Shown here piece after piece: positions 11,490 to 21,766 of a stretch of 64,000 bases of DNA. The stretch's first letter is position 1. Every line of letters starts with the position of its first letter. The notes under the pieces are model-generated. The model worked only from the letters and a program-made list of their open reading frames with translations, ran no database searches and was not told the DNA's origin. The translations under genes and the position numbers were made by a program. Origin of the DNA: Torreya grandis (Eukaryota; Streptophyta; Pinopsida; Cupressales; Taxaceae); NCBI GenBank assembly GCA_037957365.1, contig JARHVA010000021.1, positions 4,794,001 to 4,858,000 of the forward strand, in the 5' to 3' direction.

Positions 11490-12303
11490 CCTAGTTGTGA
11501 TGTTTATGGGATGTTGCATTTTGATGTAAGACCCTTTTTCCCATTAAACACTAATAATAAACCTTTTAGACACCAGCCACCTTGGAACCGTTGACCCCAC
11601 TAGAACCTGCCTTGTCATCCTACAAATTGATGGCATTCAGCTCCTGATTTTGCTTCTTTTCTATCTCAAACTTTTCTTATAGCTAAAAGAATTTCCAACG
11701 TGCAGTGGCCAGTTACATCACATCTTCATCAATCATATTTTGCACAAATGATCTTCTATTCATCGGTCACCATTGTATGGTTACAAAGATCAATTTTAGC
11801 ATCCCAGTCTTGATATTGATTTTCCCAAATGTTGCAATCAAGAGGCAATGCTACCACACCATGCACAATTTGTACATTCACATCCTTACTATTTCCTAGT
11901 TGTAATGTATATGGGAAGATGTGTCGCATTTTGATCTAAAACCCATATTACCATGAAACACTAATAATAAACTTTTCAATACCAGCCGCCTTGGAACCGT
12001 TGATCCCACTAGAGCCTGCCATGTCATCTTACAAATCGATAGCATCCAGCTTTAGATTTTGCTTCTTTTCTTTCTCAAACTTTTCTTATAGCTCAGAGAA
12101 TTGCCAATGTTCAGTGGCCAATTAAATCGCATCTTCATCAATTATCTCTTGCACAACTGACCTTCCACTCATGGGTCACCATTGTATGGTTACATTGATC
12201 AATTTTAGCATCCACATCTTGATGTTGATTTTCCCAAGTGTTGCAACCAAGAGGCAATGCTACCATGCCATGCAACATGTGCACAGTCACATCCTTACTA
12301 TTT
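11490..12303. repeat. Tandem duplication of a unit of about 405 bp
   Basis: Copy 1 runs 11490-11894 and copy 2 runs 11895-12303. Both carry landmarks in the same order: ctagttgt, cattttgat, caccttggaaccgttga-like and cctgcc blocks, a caccattgtatggttac block, and catccttactatttccta. They are diverged by scattered substitutions, so the duplication is old. Element A inserted at the left edge of copy 1. Nothing coding is recognised. Bases 12304-12415 up to element B are unassigned. Confidence 0.8.
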
Positions 12304-12420
12304 CCTAGATGCAACATCTGATTGATATGTTCCCTGACCTCTTCCAGCATAACATCCTTTGAGTGCCTGCATCCCCATTCTTCTTCCAACTTGGACCCAA
12401 ATAAGGTGATGTTGTGCCTA

Positions 12421-13875
12421 TGTCATGTCCCCACTAGCTCAGTCTAGCAGAGACATGTGAGTCAGCTTATTATGGGGTCTTGTAGGTTGACAGGGTTGGA
12501 TAGAGACCCAGTTTGGTTATTCAGTGTTGGGGACTTGGTATTCTGGCAGTTATTGATCAGTTGGGAGACATTCCTTGTTTTTAGGAGGCAGTTCCTATAT
12601 TTATGGGGGTTATTCTTACTTTTTAGGAGGTCTGATCATGCCCAGGGTTGGGACTCCATGAGATTACTCTTTGGGTTCAGTTTCAGAGGGATAGGGCTTG
12701 TTTCCTAGATTTTAGGAGCATCCCTAGATTTTAGGGATGAGACTGCCAGTGGATTCTTGATTTCCGACTTCAGTCACAGATAGGTGACAGGATGTTTTGT
12801 TGGTTCGTGATGTCAGTTGGACATTTTGTGGCTACTTGGGTTATATTTTTAATATTTCCTAAGTTTCCGTCTTTTTATTAAATAAGGCTAAGTTTATAGC
12901 CATTTTGGTGTAATAAGGGGTTTTTGGCCTCATCTGGATGCGTACACTAGGGTGTAATAGCTCGTTGGAAAGGTCTCGGACTTTCCTAAATATTTCATTC
13001 TCGACTCAAAACCTTTCGGTGGACAAATCTCTCTTAATGTGAAAAAAGGATCATTTTCTATGCACTTGGCCTCTTAAAAGAGAATTATAACAAATTATGA
13101 CTTAAGCGCTCTATGGATCACTTTTAGGGTTTGACTTAATGAGAAGAGGCTATAAGAGGCAAAGAGAAGATTATAATGATTATATTTTGACATATTATAT
13201 TTTGGAGAAGTGCGTTTGGGCTCGGGAGGAGCTTTCTGCATTGGGACGCCAAACCCCAATTGCTGGCCTGTTTGGGACGTAGCCCCCATACAGTGGACTT
13301 TACTCATTCATATTCGTTGGGAGATTAATCAGTGTTTCTTTGAGAGGAGCTGGAAGTTTGACAGAATTCAGCAGATATTAAGGAGCGATTTCAGATTGTG
13401 AGGGTTTCTTTTGTACGGCTGAACCTGGCAACTTGTGTAAACAGTACGGCTGTACTTGACAGTCATTTCTTATCACAGCAGCGCATCAACAAATGATTCT
13501 TTTAGCTGGCCGCCATTCTTCTTCTGGATTAGATTACCTTCAGCAATTCAGGTTGGCTGTTTGTCATTGTAATTTACCAAAATTATTGAGAATTCATCAT
13601 TGGTTCCTTATTTGATTCAATATCTTAAATTCTGCCCTTTTGAAATTGGATCTGGCTGTACTTGGGTTTTAATTGCATAAGTTATTTTTGTTATTGCATT
13701 TCAATTATTTATCTGTTGCAAAATTCCTCAAAACACAAAAACAAAAGAAAACACAAACAAACCCTTTTGCAAATTTCCGTTTACTACGGAAAGAAAACAT
13801 TCAAAGGCAGGAAAACATAATTTCAGAATATAAATTACAGCAGATCTACAGAAGGGATCCATCAGGGATCTTTCA
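12421..13875 (+). repeat. 5' LTR of element B
   Basis: Begins TGTCATGTCCCC and ends GGGATCTTTCA, followed by the primer site. Small frames inside (for example 12457-12708) recur in the 3' copy and are LTR sequence. Confidence 0.92.
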
Positions 13876-13876
13876 G

Positions 13877-13889
13877 TGGTATCAGAGCT
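13877..13889 (+). other. Primer binding site of element B
   Basis: TGGTATCAGAGCT exactly matches the 12-base iMet-tRNA site, one base after the LTR. Confidence 0.85.
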
Positions 13890-13965
13890 GTGCATCTTGC
13901 CAACCTGTGTGGTTTTGTGTTGTGGGATTCCTCGTGAAATTATTTTGTTAACAGATTGTTTCAAA

Positions 13966-16900
13966 ATGGGAAGACTCTACAAAATGTTTGGGCTTACACC
14001 ACCCAACATTCCTCCAAAAGAGGAACAGAGGAATCAGGGTGATGAAGAGAGAGAAATGATGAGAACCCTCATCAACACTCAGCCTAGGATTGCTCAGACC
14101 TTAGACAGGATACAAGATGCCTTGGACCGGTTGGAATTAGATCGAGGCAGACGGAATAGATCAATATCTGTGGCAGGTAGTCAGTGTAATCACCAGTCAC
14201 TTGCATCAGACAGGGGCTCCCTTCAGTCCCCTAGGCATGGACAGTTTACAAATTTGCCCGTTACCCAGCCTATGATACTACCTACTTCGTCAAAAACAGA
14301 AGAAATCAGTAATATCAATGGAGGAGCTGAAATGGAAGAATTATCTGAATGTAGTCAAGAATCAATTTCTACTCTTTGTTGTTGTGCTGGTTCGTTGGAG
14401 GTGCCTACTAAGGCATCAATCCAAAAAGAATGTGAAAGATCAGAACTGCAAGAGTTGACAGCCAAGACGAATTCAGACAACGACTCAAACAGCGTGCTTG
14501 GAACCCTTTTCTCACAATGTTCAAAGACAGAGAATATGTCTCTGATTCGAGGTGGAGATTCCAGTCATTTTCATGCCCCTGTATCTGCAGCTAGGTTGGC
14601 TGTATCATCATGTGAAATGAATGAGTCTGTTATAACCGGAAGTAGTTGTTTTCTTGGTAGTCCCAAAGAAGTCTCCAAAACAGTTAATGTTTTTTATCAC
14701 AAAGAGTATGAACATGGGATGAAAAGTGTTATCCTCCAGAATGTTCAAGTGGATAAATGTATACTTGATGGTGAAATGCTAGTATGGGATTTGAGTTTCA
14801 ACAATTTGACAGGATTGATTCCAGACACGTTACAATATTTAAAACAAGAACAAATGATATATTTGTACCTTGGAAACAACAGCTTAACAGGAACACCCCC
14901 TACATGGTTAAGCGATTATCCGCATGTAGACCTGTCATACAATAACTTTTCAGGGGAGTTTCCTTCATGGATGACAGATAATATACAAGTGAATTTGATA
15001 GGGAACTCATTTAACAATAATCTTGTCAATCGAAGTGGTCAAGCTTATTTTCAAAGAGGCTTCACATGCCACAAAGGACCTCCACAAAATACTGATTTGA
15101 CCATCAACTGCGGAGGTGAAATACAGAATAATTTTGAGGAGGATGACAATGCGTTAGGCCCTTCCTCATTCTTTCTGAGTCCTAAAGAGAACTGGGCAGT
15201 GAGTAGCACAGGACATTTTATGGATGCTGAGAATCATGAATGGATAGTGCATGCCAACTACTCACAATTTGCCAAAGGAATAAGTACAGAACTGTATGGG
15301 GCAGCACGCTGTGCGTCTAACTCCTTGAGATACTATGGATTATGCCTTCAGAATGGGAAATATAATGTACATCTCCACTTTGCTGAGATAGTAATCTCCA
15401 ATGGAAAGTCATTCGCAAGTCTTGGAAGGCGCATCTTTGATGTCTATATTCAGGGAACTAGAAGATTGCAAAATTTTAACATTAAGCATGATGCTGAAGG
15501 CGCAAATAAAGTATTAGCTAGAAAATTCACTGTAAATGTGACTGAGAACTACTTGGAGATTCATTTTTTTTGGGCTGGAAAGGGAACATATGAGGTACCA
15601 GTTAAGGGGACATATGGACCTTTGGTATCGGCTATCATAATCAGTCTTGATTCCAATATCAACACAAGTAATAGCAGAAATAGTAGCAACAAACCCATGA
15701 TTATTGGCATAGTTTCTGGGGTAGTAATTTTTTTAGGCTTGGCAGTGTGCTTGTCGTTCATTTTTATTAAAAAGAAAAATGGAACCGAGAGCAGATTCGT
15801 GGCAGCTCATGATGATAGAGAATTGACAAATAATGGAAAGGAGAGACCTGATGTTTGGATTGATCGACCAGAAAAGTCAGTTATACTTGATATAACAAGT
15901 GATGTTCGGATGATTAAGTCAGAGGTCTTTGCTTCTCCTCACCGTTTAAGATTCCCACGCATACATAGGGTGAGATATGACAAACCTTGGTTTGAATGCC
16001 TTGATGTACAGACATTTGTGGACTTGGTACAGTCAAGAAGTGGCAGTACACAAAGTGCCGATCGCTATGTGGGTTTGGATCAACGGAAACCAAAACAAAT
16101 AAAACAAACTTCAAAGGGAGAAAAGAAGATGCTTACTGTTGTACCATTTCATATGCTAATGACTGATGTGTCTGATGTTAAACAGGAAACATTGATATTT
16201 AAGAATCTGTTGTTCTACTTTGTAAATTTTCCCCCTGGTTATTCACTGGAGATTTTTCACAAAATGGTGGTGGAACATGAGGGTTCTTTCTCAATGAACT
16301 TAAATGATTCAGTATCTCACGTCATTTCAACTGATAAGAGAGGAATCAAATACCAAGCTGCAGTAAAGCATGGAGAGGTCATTCATTACTCTTGGGTCAT
16401 TGACTGCTGTCAACAGAAGTCTCTCTTGCCATTACGAGCAAAATACTTTCTTAACCTATCAAACTTAACCAAGGAGAAAATGAAAGAGGATATTGATGAG
16501 TTTGGAGATCACTACTTTTGGGATCTTTCAGTGGTATCCCAGAATTTGCATCCAAGAATTTGCATGATTAATGGAACGTGTCTCAGGTTGTTGCAGAATG
16601 ATAGTTATATCAGAGTAGCGCAGTGGATGGGTTCAACAGTGATTCAGAGATGGATATGGGATCCAGGTGAAGATCATCCATGGGAATTCCTTACGAATTG
16701 TGTTGAGTATCACATTGAAATGTTAATCACTCCGATGCCCACGATCATGTTGGATGCAGTTGCAAGTAACGTCTGCATAGAGTCACCCTGGTATGAGATG
16801 TCTTATTTTACGAAGGAGGAAGTTAGCTCTTGCAGGTATTGCGACATGGTTTATCAGGATAGCGGTCATGACAAACTACAAGAAGAAATAACTACAGATT

Positions 16901-17694
16901 TTGGTTGCATCACAGTGGTGCAACGAAAGCAGGACATAGCAGCTAAAGAGGTGGAGGTACAGAACAGCTTTGGGACAGCTAAGGTAGTTAGAGGGACATG
17001 TGACTTTCAGCTAGATACACCTCTTAGACCAGCATTTATGGATGAGCGACCTACCATTGAAGAAGATGCAAGAAAGGACGATGAAGACACCTCAAAAAAG
17101 TATGATCATGGATCTGATTTTCTGAGTACAAACAGCAGTCCTTTGTCTTCACATGATCATGAGATAGATGAGTGGCATGAAGATGATAATGGTAAGAAGT
17201 TTTCCATTGTTGACACTCAAGATTTGAGGGATGAGCCTCTTATGATGATCAAGCACGAGGAGCAATTAGAGTTGCAAACACTTGATGAGAGATTTGTAGA
17301 AGAAAAGATTGTGCATACATCCTATGGACCAACAAAGGATGACATGGAGAGATGTATCCGTGATTCAGATTTGAAGGAGTCTACTTGTGTTTTGACATCA
17401 TACCCTGATGAAGATGATTCTTTGGGTAGGTACAATGCTGTCCTAGTTTCAGGACTTGAGTTCTATAAAGCAAGGACTGATTTTTCATCCATAGACATCA
17501 GGTTACTCTTTTGTACAGCTGGCAGCCGTGAGGTAGAAGCTATGACAGCGTTTGAGGATAGTTTCCAGTATGGTACACACCTTGGACAGCATATTACAGT
17601 TTCACCCGAGTTGCCTTCCATGGATGAGAAAGGTAAATTGATTTTGGTTCCTGATGAGATTCTTGAGGTGAGGGAGCGGCGGTTGAGCGGTTGA
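13966..17694 (+). CDS. Chimeric ORF: gag-like leader, DNA ligase IV, LRR-malectin receptor, DNA ligase IV
   Basis: The frame is open from the primer site (GTG at 13876), but the first ATG is 13966, giving 1242 residues. Residues 1 to about 235 are a gag-like leader of unknown fold. Residues about 242-275 match the adenylation domain of plant DNA ligase IV (VDKCILDGEMLVWD, ligase motif III); the catalytic lysine motif is not included. Residues about 275-355 are leucine-rich repeats (LSFNNLTGLIPDTL). Residues about 380-563 form a malectin domain (INCGG, RRIFDVYIQGTR, FFWAGKGTYEVPVKGTYGP), and 578-601 a membrane helix, as in LRR-VIII receptor kinases. The kinase domain is missing. Residues about 620-853 return to ligase IV (ERPDVWIDRPEKS) with a BRCT domain (FSMNLNDSVSHVIS, HYSWVIDCC). 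The remainder is acidic and unrecognised. Introns are absent, which indicates capture through RNA. Neither ligase nor kinase activity is expected. Whether the protein is made is unknown. Confidence 0.88.
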   Translation: MGRLYKMFGLTPPNIPPKEEQRNQGDEEREMMRTLINTQPRIAQTLDRIQDALDRLELDRGRRNRSISVAGSQCNHQSLASDRGSLQSPRHGQFTNLPVTQPMILPTSSKTEEISNINGGAEMEELSECSQESISTLCCCAGSLEVPTKASIQKECERSELQELTAKTNSDNDSNSVLGTLFSQCSKTENMSLIRGGDSSHFHAPVSAARLAVSSCEMNESVITGSSCFLGSPKEVSKTVNVFYHKEYEHGMKSVILQNVQVDKCILDGEMLVWDLSFNNLTGLIPDTLQYLKQEQMIYLYLGNNSLTGTPPTWLSDYPHVDLSYNNFSGEFPSWMTDNIQVNLIGNSFNNNLVNRSGQAYFQRGFTCHKGPPQNTDLTINCGGEIQNNFEEDDNALGPSSFFLSPKENWAVSSTGHFMDAENHEWIVHANYSQFAKGISTELYGAARCASNSLRYYGLCLQNGKYNVHLHFAEIVISNGKSFASLGRRIFDVYIQGTRRLQNFNIKHDAEGANKVLARKFTVNVTENYLEIHFFWAGKGTYEVPVKGTYGPLVSAIIISLDSNINTSNSRNSSNKPMIIGIVSGVVIFLGLAVCLSFIFIKKKNGTESRFVAAHDDRELTNNGKERPDVWIDRPEKSVILDITSDVRMIKSEVFASPHRLRFPRIHRVRYDKPWFECLDVQTFVDLVQSRSGSTQSADRYVGLDQRKPKQIKQTSKGEKKMLTVVPFHMLMTDVSDVKQETLIFKNLLFYFVNFPPGYSLEIFHKMVVEHEGSFSMNLNDSVSHVISTDKRGIKYQAAVKHGEVIHYSWVIDCCQQKSLLPLRAKYFLNLSNLTKEKMKEDIDEFGDHYFWDLSVVSQNLHPRICMINGTCLRLLQNDSYIRVAQWMGSTVIQRWIWDPGEDHPWEFLTNCVEYHIEMLITPMPTIMLDAVASNVCIESPWYEMSYFTKEEVSSCRYCDMVYQDSGHDKLQEEITTDFGCITVVQRKQDIAAKEVEVQNSFGTAKVVRGTCDFQLDTPLRPAFMDERPTIEEDARKDDEDTSKKYDHGSDFLSTNSSPLSSHDHEIDEWHEDDNGKKFSIVDTQDLRDEPLMMIKHEEQLELQTLDERFVEEKIVHTSYGPTKDDMERCIRDSDLKESTCVLTSYPDEDDSLGRYNAVLVSGLEFYKARTDFSSIDIRLLFCTAGSREVEAMTAFEDSFQYGTHLGQHITVSPELPSMDEKGKLILVPDEILEVRERRLSG

Positions 17695-17830
17695 GAAGCA
17701 GGGTGTTTCGAGAGTATTTGGTATGTTGGAGAGATCTTCCCATAGAGGATGCCCCCTGGGAGGGAGAGAGCATTTTACAACATCCAGCACTACAGTTGCT
17801 TGTGGGCAAGCATCTCCGAGAGGGGAGGAC
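17620..17830 (+). pseudogene. Chromodomain/pol C-terminal remnant of element B
   Basis: The end of the long ORF (KLILVPDEILEVRERRL) matches the start of the chromodomain of element F (MLILVPDSIIEVWKRKL). The match continues in a shifted frame to the 3' LTR: EYLVCWRDLPIEDAPWEG, then LLVGKHLREGRTVMSP across the LTR boundary. The shift coincides with an 8-bp tandem duplication (gcggttga twice, 17678-17693). Chromodomains of this type target integration to particular chromatin. This copy cannot be read in one frame. Confidence 0.75.
17817..17830 (+). other. Polypurine tract of element B
   Basis: cgagaggggaggac directly precedes the 3' LTR. Confidence 0.75.
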
Positions 17831-19275
17831 TGTCATGTCCCCACTCTAGCTCAGTCTAGCAGAGACATGTGAGTCAGCTTATTATGGCGTCTTGTAAGTT
17901 GACAGGGTTGGATAGAGACCCAGTTTGGTTATTCAGTGTTGGGGACTTGGTATTCTGGCAGTTATTGATCAGTTGGGAGACATTCCTTGTTTTTAGGAGG
18001 CAGTGCCTACATTTATGGGGGTTATTCTTACTTTTTAGGAGGTCTGATCATGCCCAGGGTTGGGACTCCATGAGATTACTCTTTGGGTTCAGTTTCAGAG
18101 GGATAGGGCTTGTTTCCTAGATTTTAGGAGCATCCCTAGATTTTAGGGATGAGACTGCCAGTGGATTCTTGATTTCCGACTTCAGTCACAGATAGGTGAC
18201 AGGATGTTTTGTTGGTTTGTGATGTCAGTTGGACATTTTGTGGCTACTTGGGTTATATTTTTAATATTTCCTAAGTTTCCGTCTTTTTATTAAATAAGGC
18301 TAAGTTTATAGCCATTTTGGTGTAATAAGGGGTTTTTGGCCTCATCTGGATGCGTACACTAGGGTGTAATAGCTCGTTGGAAAGGTCTCGGACTTTCCTA
18401 AATATTTCATTCTCGACTCAGAACCTTTCGGTGGACAGATCTCTCTTAATGTGAAAAAAAGATCATTTTCTATGCACTTGGCCTCTTAAAAGGGAATTAT
18501 GACTTAAGCGCTCTATGGATCACTTTTAGGGTTTGACTTAATGAGAAGAGGCTATAAGAGGCAAAGAGAAGATTATAATGATTATATTTTGACATATTAT
18601 ATTTTGGAGAAGTGCGTTTGGGCTCGGGAGGAGCTTTCTGCATTGGGACACCAAACCCCAATCGCTGGCCTGTTTGGGACGTAGCCCCCATACAGTGGAC
18701 TTTACTCATTCAGATTCGTTGGGAGATTAATCAATGTTTCTTTGAGAGGAGCTGGAAGTTTGACAGAATTCAGCAGATATTAAGGAGCGATTTCAGATTG
18801 TGAGGGTTTCTTTTGTACGGCTGAACCTGGCAGCTTGTGTAAACAGTACGGCTGTACTTGACAGTCATTTCTTATCACAGCAGCGCATCAACAAAGGATT
18901 CTTTTAGCTGGCCGCCATTCTTCTTCTGGATTAGATTACCTTCAGCAATTCAGGTTGGCTGTTTGTCATTGTAATTTACCAAAATTATTGAGAATTCATC
19001 ATTGGTTCCTTATTTGATTCAATATCTTAAATTCTGCCCTTTTGAAATTGGATCTGGCTGTACTTGGGTTTTAATTGCATAAGTTATTTTTGTTATTGCA
19101 TTTCAATTATTTATCTGTTGCAAAATTCCTCAAAACACAAACAAAAGAAAACACAAACAAACCCTTTTGCAAATTTCCGTTTACTACGGAAAGAAAACAT
19201 TCAAAGGCAGGAAAACGTAATTTCAGAATATAAATTACAGTAGATCTACAGAAGGGATCCATCAGGGATCTTTCA
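17831..19275 (+). repeat. 3' LTR of element B
   Basis: Near-identical to 12421-13875, with only small indels and a few substitutions by eye. It is followed by the target duplication gccta. Confidence 0.92.
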
Positions 19276-19280
19276 GCCTA

Positions 19281-20512
19281 ACACTTGCAATCCCCATATC
19301 TAGTTGTGTAATTGATAAATAAATTGCTTGCGAAGATTGACTAAACAGGTTCGTTTTCAAATGAGAATTGGCATACCATTATGTGATGGCATTTGGCCCT
19401 ACTTGGACTTGGGCTTCTAGTGTCTCCATTTTTCTTCAAATATACCATACAAGGCTCCAAGCTTCAACTCTAATGCCTTAAGAATCCTATTATACTCGAT
19501 CTCAAGTCCAAAGAGATCCTCCCTTGAACCTGTCATGTCTTTGAGAATTCCCAAATTGCATTGAAAATTAAACATGCAACTCTGTTAGCTTCTTTGATGA
19601 AGTCCTCAGGTTCTCAAACATAGACTGAAATTCTTTTGGCTTCATTGAAGAGATTCCGAACATCTGAAGTCGGTGCAGGAATCCAAATGGCAATGGGCTG
19701 AGGTGTTGGCATTTAAATGATTACCGTAGGTACTCAATCATTGCATCTATCTCAGCCACAACGTTTTCCTTGGCAGCCCTTATTGTCCCACAATTTCCTA
19801 ATTGGACACTTGAGCCTACCCCACAAGGTCTTTAGGTCTAACTTTGGGCAAAATTTAACGATTCAACATGAAATCTTCAGCTTCGATGTCGTCAATGCTT
19901 ATTATTCCTTACTTGGCATCTTCTCCATGAAGGATTGTTCGCTCAATGAAGAAATCATATTTCACAATTCCCTGAGAATTAACTACCTTGACATTTTTTT
20001 CTTCCTTTAATACCTTCAAGTCAAGCACATGGGTATTTCCCTCTTACACTGGAGGGCCTTCCTAACAAATTCCTGATCAGACTTTCCTTGGGAAACAATT
20101 TGGAAGAGCCAAAGAATAAGTCTTCTTAACATGTTTGTTGTTAAAATCTTCAAAGGATTTTTTAATTAAAATCTGCTTTGTGACTCTTTATAGTGTTCAA
20201 ACTACAAGACACTTTTTGGGGCCATCTCTTGAAAAAATCTCAAGGCAATGGTCCTTTCTTATTCGGCTTTATATTTTAGTTCTCTTGGATGTACTCGGAA
20301 TGTTGTAACCCCTACGCTTTCTTCCAAACTTTCTCTCATGTAATTCTCTCTTGAATCTGAGCATGGTTTTTGTCATCATTATTTGTAGGTTACATTTATC
20401 AAAGATCAAAATAAAAACCATAAGTCAAGTCCAAGCTTCAAAAAAAGGGAAATGGTGATACAATGCAAGTCTTTGTAAATGAAGAATAGAGCACAAAACT
20501 CTTGAGTAAAAA
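19281..20512. other. Unassigned spacer between element B and the L1 element
   Basis: About 1.2 kb with only short interrupted frames on both strands. I recognise no gene, repeat or mobile element here. Confidence 0.4.
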
Positions 20513-20720
20513 ATGCACTAGTTAAATTGAAAAATATTAAAAGTGGAATTTTTTGTGGTGAATCATGAGCGATGTCTGTGCTCTTGGCTGGGACGGAATC
20601 GTGACCCTGGGCATCGTGATTCTCGCTGTCCTTTATTTGTTTTTTTTTGTGGTTCTTCATCGTGACTTTCCGTGCCTTTCCTTGTCTTTTCCTATCGCGA
20701 TTTTTGTCTTTACCCTTTTT

Positions 20721-20802
20721 GTTTGCTTCTACTATTTTGTCTGCTTTTGTTGTTTTGTTTGCTTCTACTATTTTGTCTGCTTTTGTTGTTTTGTTTGCTT
20801 CT
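20721..20802 (+). repeat. 36-bp tandem repeat at the L1 5' end
   Basis: The unit beginning gtttgcttctactattttgt occurs at 20721-20756 and 20757-20792, with a partial third copy to 20802. It lies in the 5' leader before the ORF1 ATG at 20868. The open frames on either strand here are low-complexity translations of this repeat. Confidence 0.8.
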
Positions 20803-20867
20803 GTTGGTGGGTTTCGAGTGGGCCCTTCGGGGCAATCGTATCTTTTAGAGGGTGGCTCTTTCAAGTT

Positions 20868-21766
20868 ATGGCAGAGAGAGGGGAATCTTCGAGATTCTTG
20901 TTCAAAGATGCTCAGGCCAAAAGCGAGTTTAATGATTTGCATCCAGAATTTATAAATGGTAAAGGGGATTCCTCCAGGGCGTCCTTTGCTGCTGCAATTC
21001 GAGGGGACTCCAGAACACTTCGTGGGGATTCCAAACTACAAATGCATGGTCGTAATCTTCAAAAAAAACCTCTCCAAATGCCAAAAATGATAACGGATGT
21101 ATGAAGGCAACGCATGGTACACCAGTGATACGTCTTCAAAAAGTTGATGTGCAAAAGGAAATTGATGTCCTCAAGAATAGATGTTTGATTATAAGATTTT
21201 TGCGCTTTCGTCCTTCCCTGGTAGCACTGAAAGAATGGACTCAAAAATTCTGGCACACTAAAGGTGAGTTTTCGATCTATGTTTACCCTAACAGATATTT
21301 CTTGATTTTTTTTACATCAGCAGAAGGTCGAAAATTTATATTCCAAGGTGGGCCATGGTTTTTTGGTCGAGCAGGGCTTTTTATGAAACCCTAGCATCCC
21401 ATGTTCAAAGTAGATGAAGAGCTTCATTTGATGGCTCCAGTCTAGGTTTGTCTATTTGGGTTGCCTACGGAATACTGGACCAATAATGTTTTTATGGCAA
21501 TCGGTAATGCACTTGAAACCTATATGATGATGGTTGAATCATCCTTACAGTTAGAACAAATGATTTATGCCCGTATTTGTGTGTTGGACCTAAATAAACC
21601 TTTGCCTACTAAGATTTTCCTAGATGTGGAAGATGATCAACGGGAGCTGGGGGTAGATTACGAAAACATTCCGTTCCAATGTCGAATTTGTCATGAATAT
21701 GGTCATCTCCTCAAGGATTGTCTACTTAAGGTTCCAAAACCTTCTGGAGAAGTCGAACCTCAATAG
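20868..21766 (+). pseudogene. L1 ORF1 (nucleic-acid binding protein)
   Basis: ORF1 starts at ATG 20868 (MAERGESSR) and is broken near 21104 and again near 21392-21446. RCLIIRFLRFRPS and IFQGGPWFFGRAGLF are the core of the DUF4283 domain usual in plant L1 ORF1. The last piece ends with the zinc knuckle CRICHEYGHLLKDC (CX2CX4HX4C) at about 21680-21722. The product binds the element RNA. Frameshifts make it a pseudogene. Confidence 0.75.

Larger units (their letters stand above)
12421..19275 (+). mobile_element. Complete non-autonomous LTR retrotransposon B carrying captured host gene pieces
   Basis: LTRs of 1455 and 1445 bp flank a 3.96-kb interior. The target duplication gccta is at 12416-12420 and 19276-19280. 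Primer site, polypurine tract and LTR ends TGTCATGTCCCC...TCTTTCA are intact, and the LTRs look almost identical, so insertion is recent. The interior has no polymerase functions. One ORF (13966-17694) joins a gag-like leader to fragments of DNA ligase IV and of an LRR/malectin receptor kinase. A chromodomain remnant lies before the 3' LTR. This is a retroelement that transduced host sequences, comparable in principle to maize Bs1, and it relies on another element for mobility. Confidence 0.93.

Noticed and set aside
12457..12708. 83-codon ORF repeated at 17869-18120
   Set aside because: Translation of the element B LTR in both copies.
13876..13965. GTG start that would extend the chimeric ORF by 30 codons
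   Set aside because: The extension reads through the primer binding site; the ATG at 13966 is the more likely start.
20406..20942. Minus-strand 178-codon ORF with EANKTTKADKIV repeats
   Set aside because: It is the antisense translation of the 36-bp tandem repeat and the L1 5' region; low complexity and no domain.
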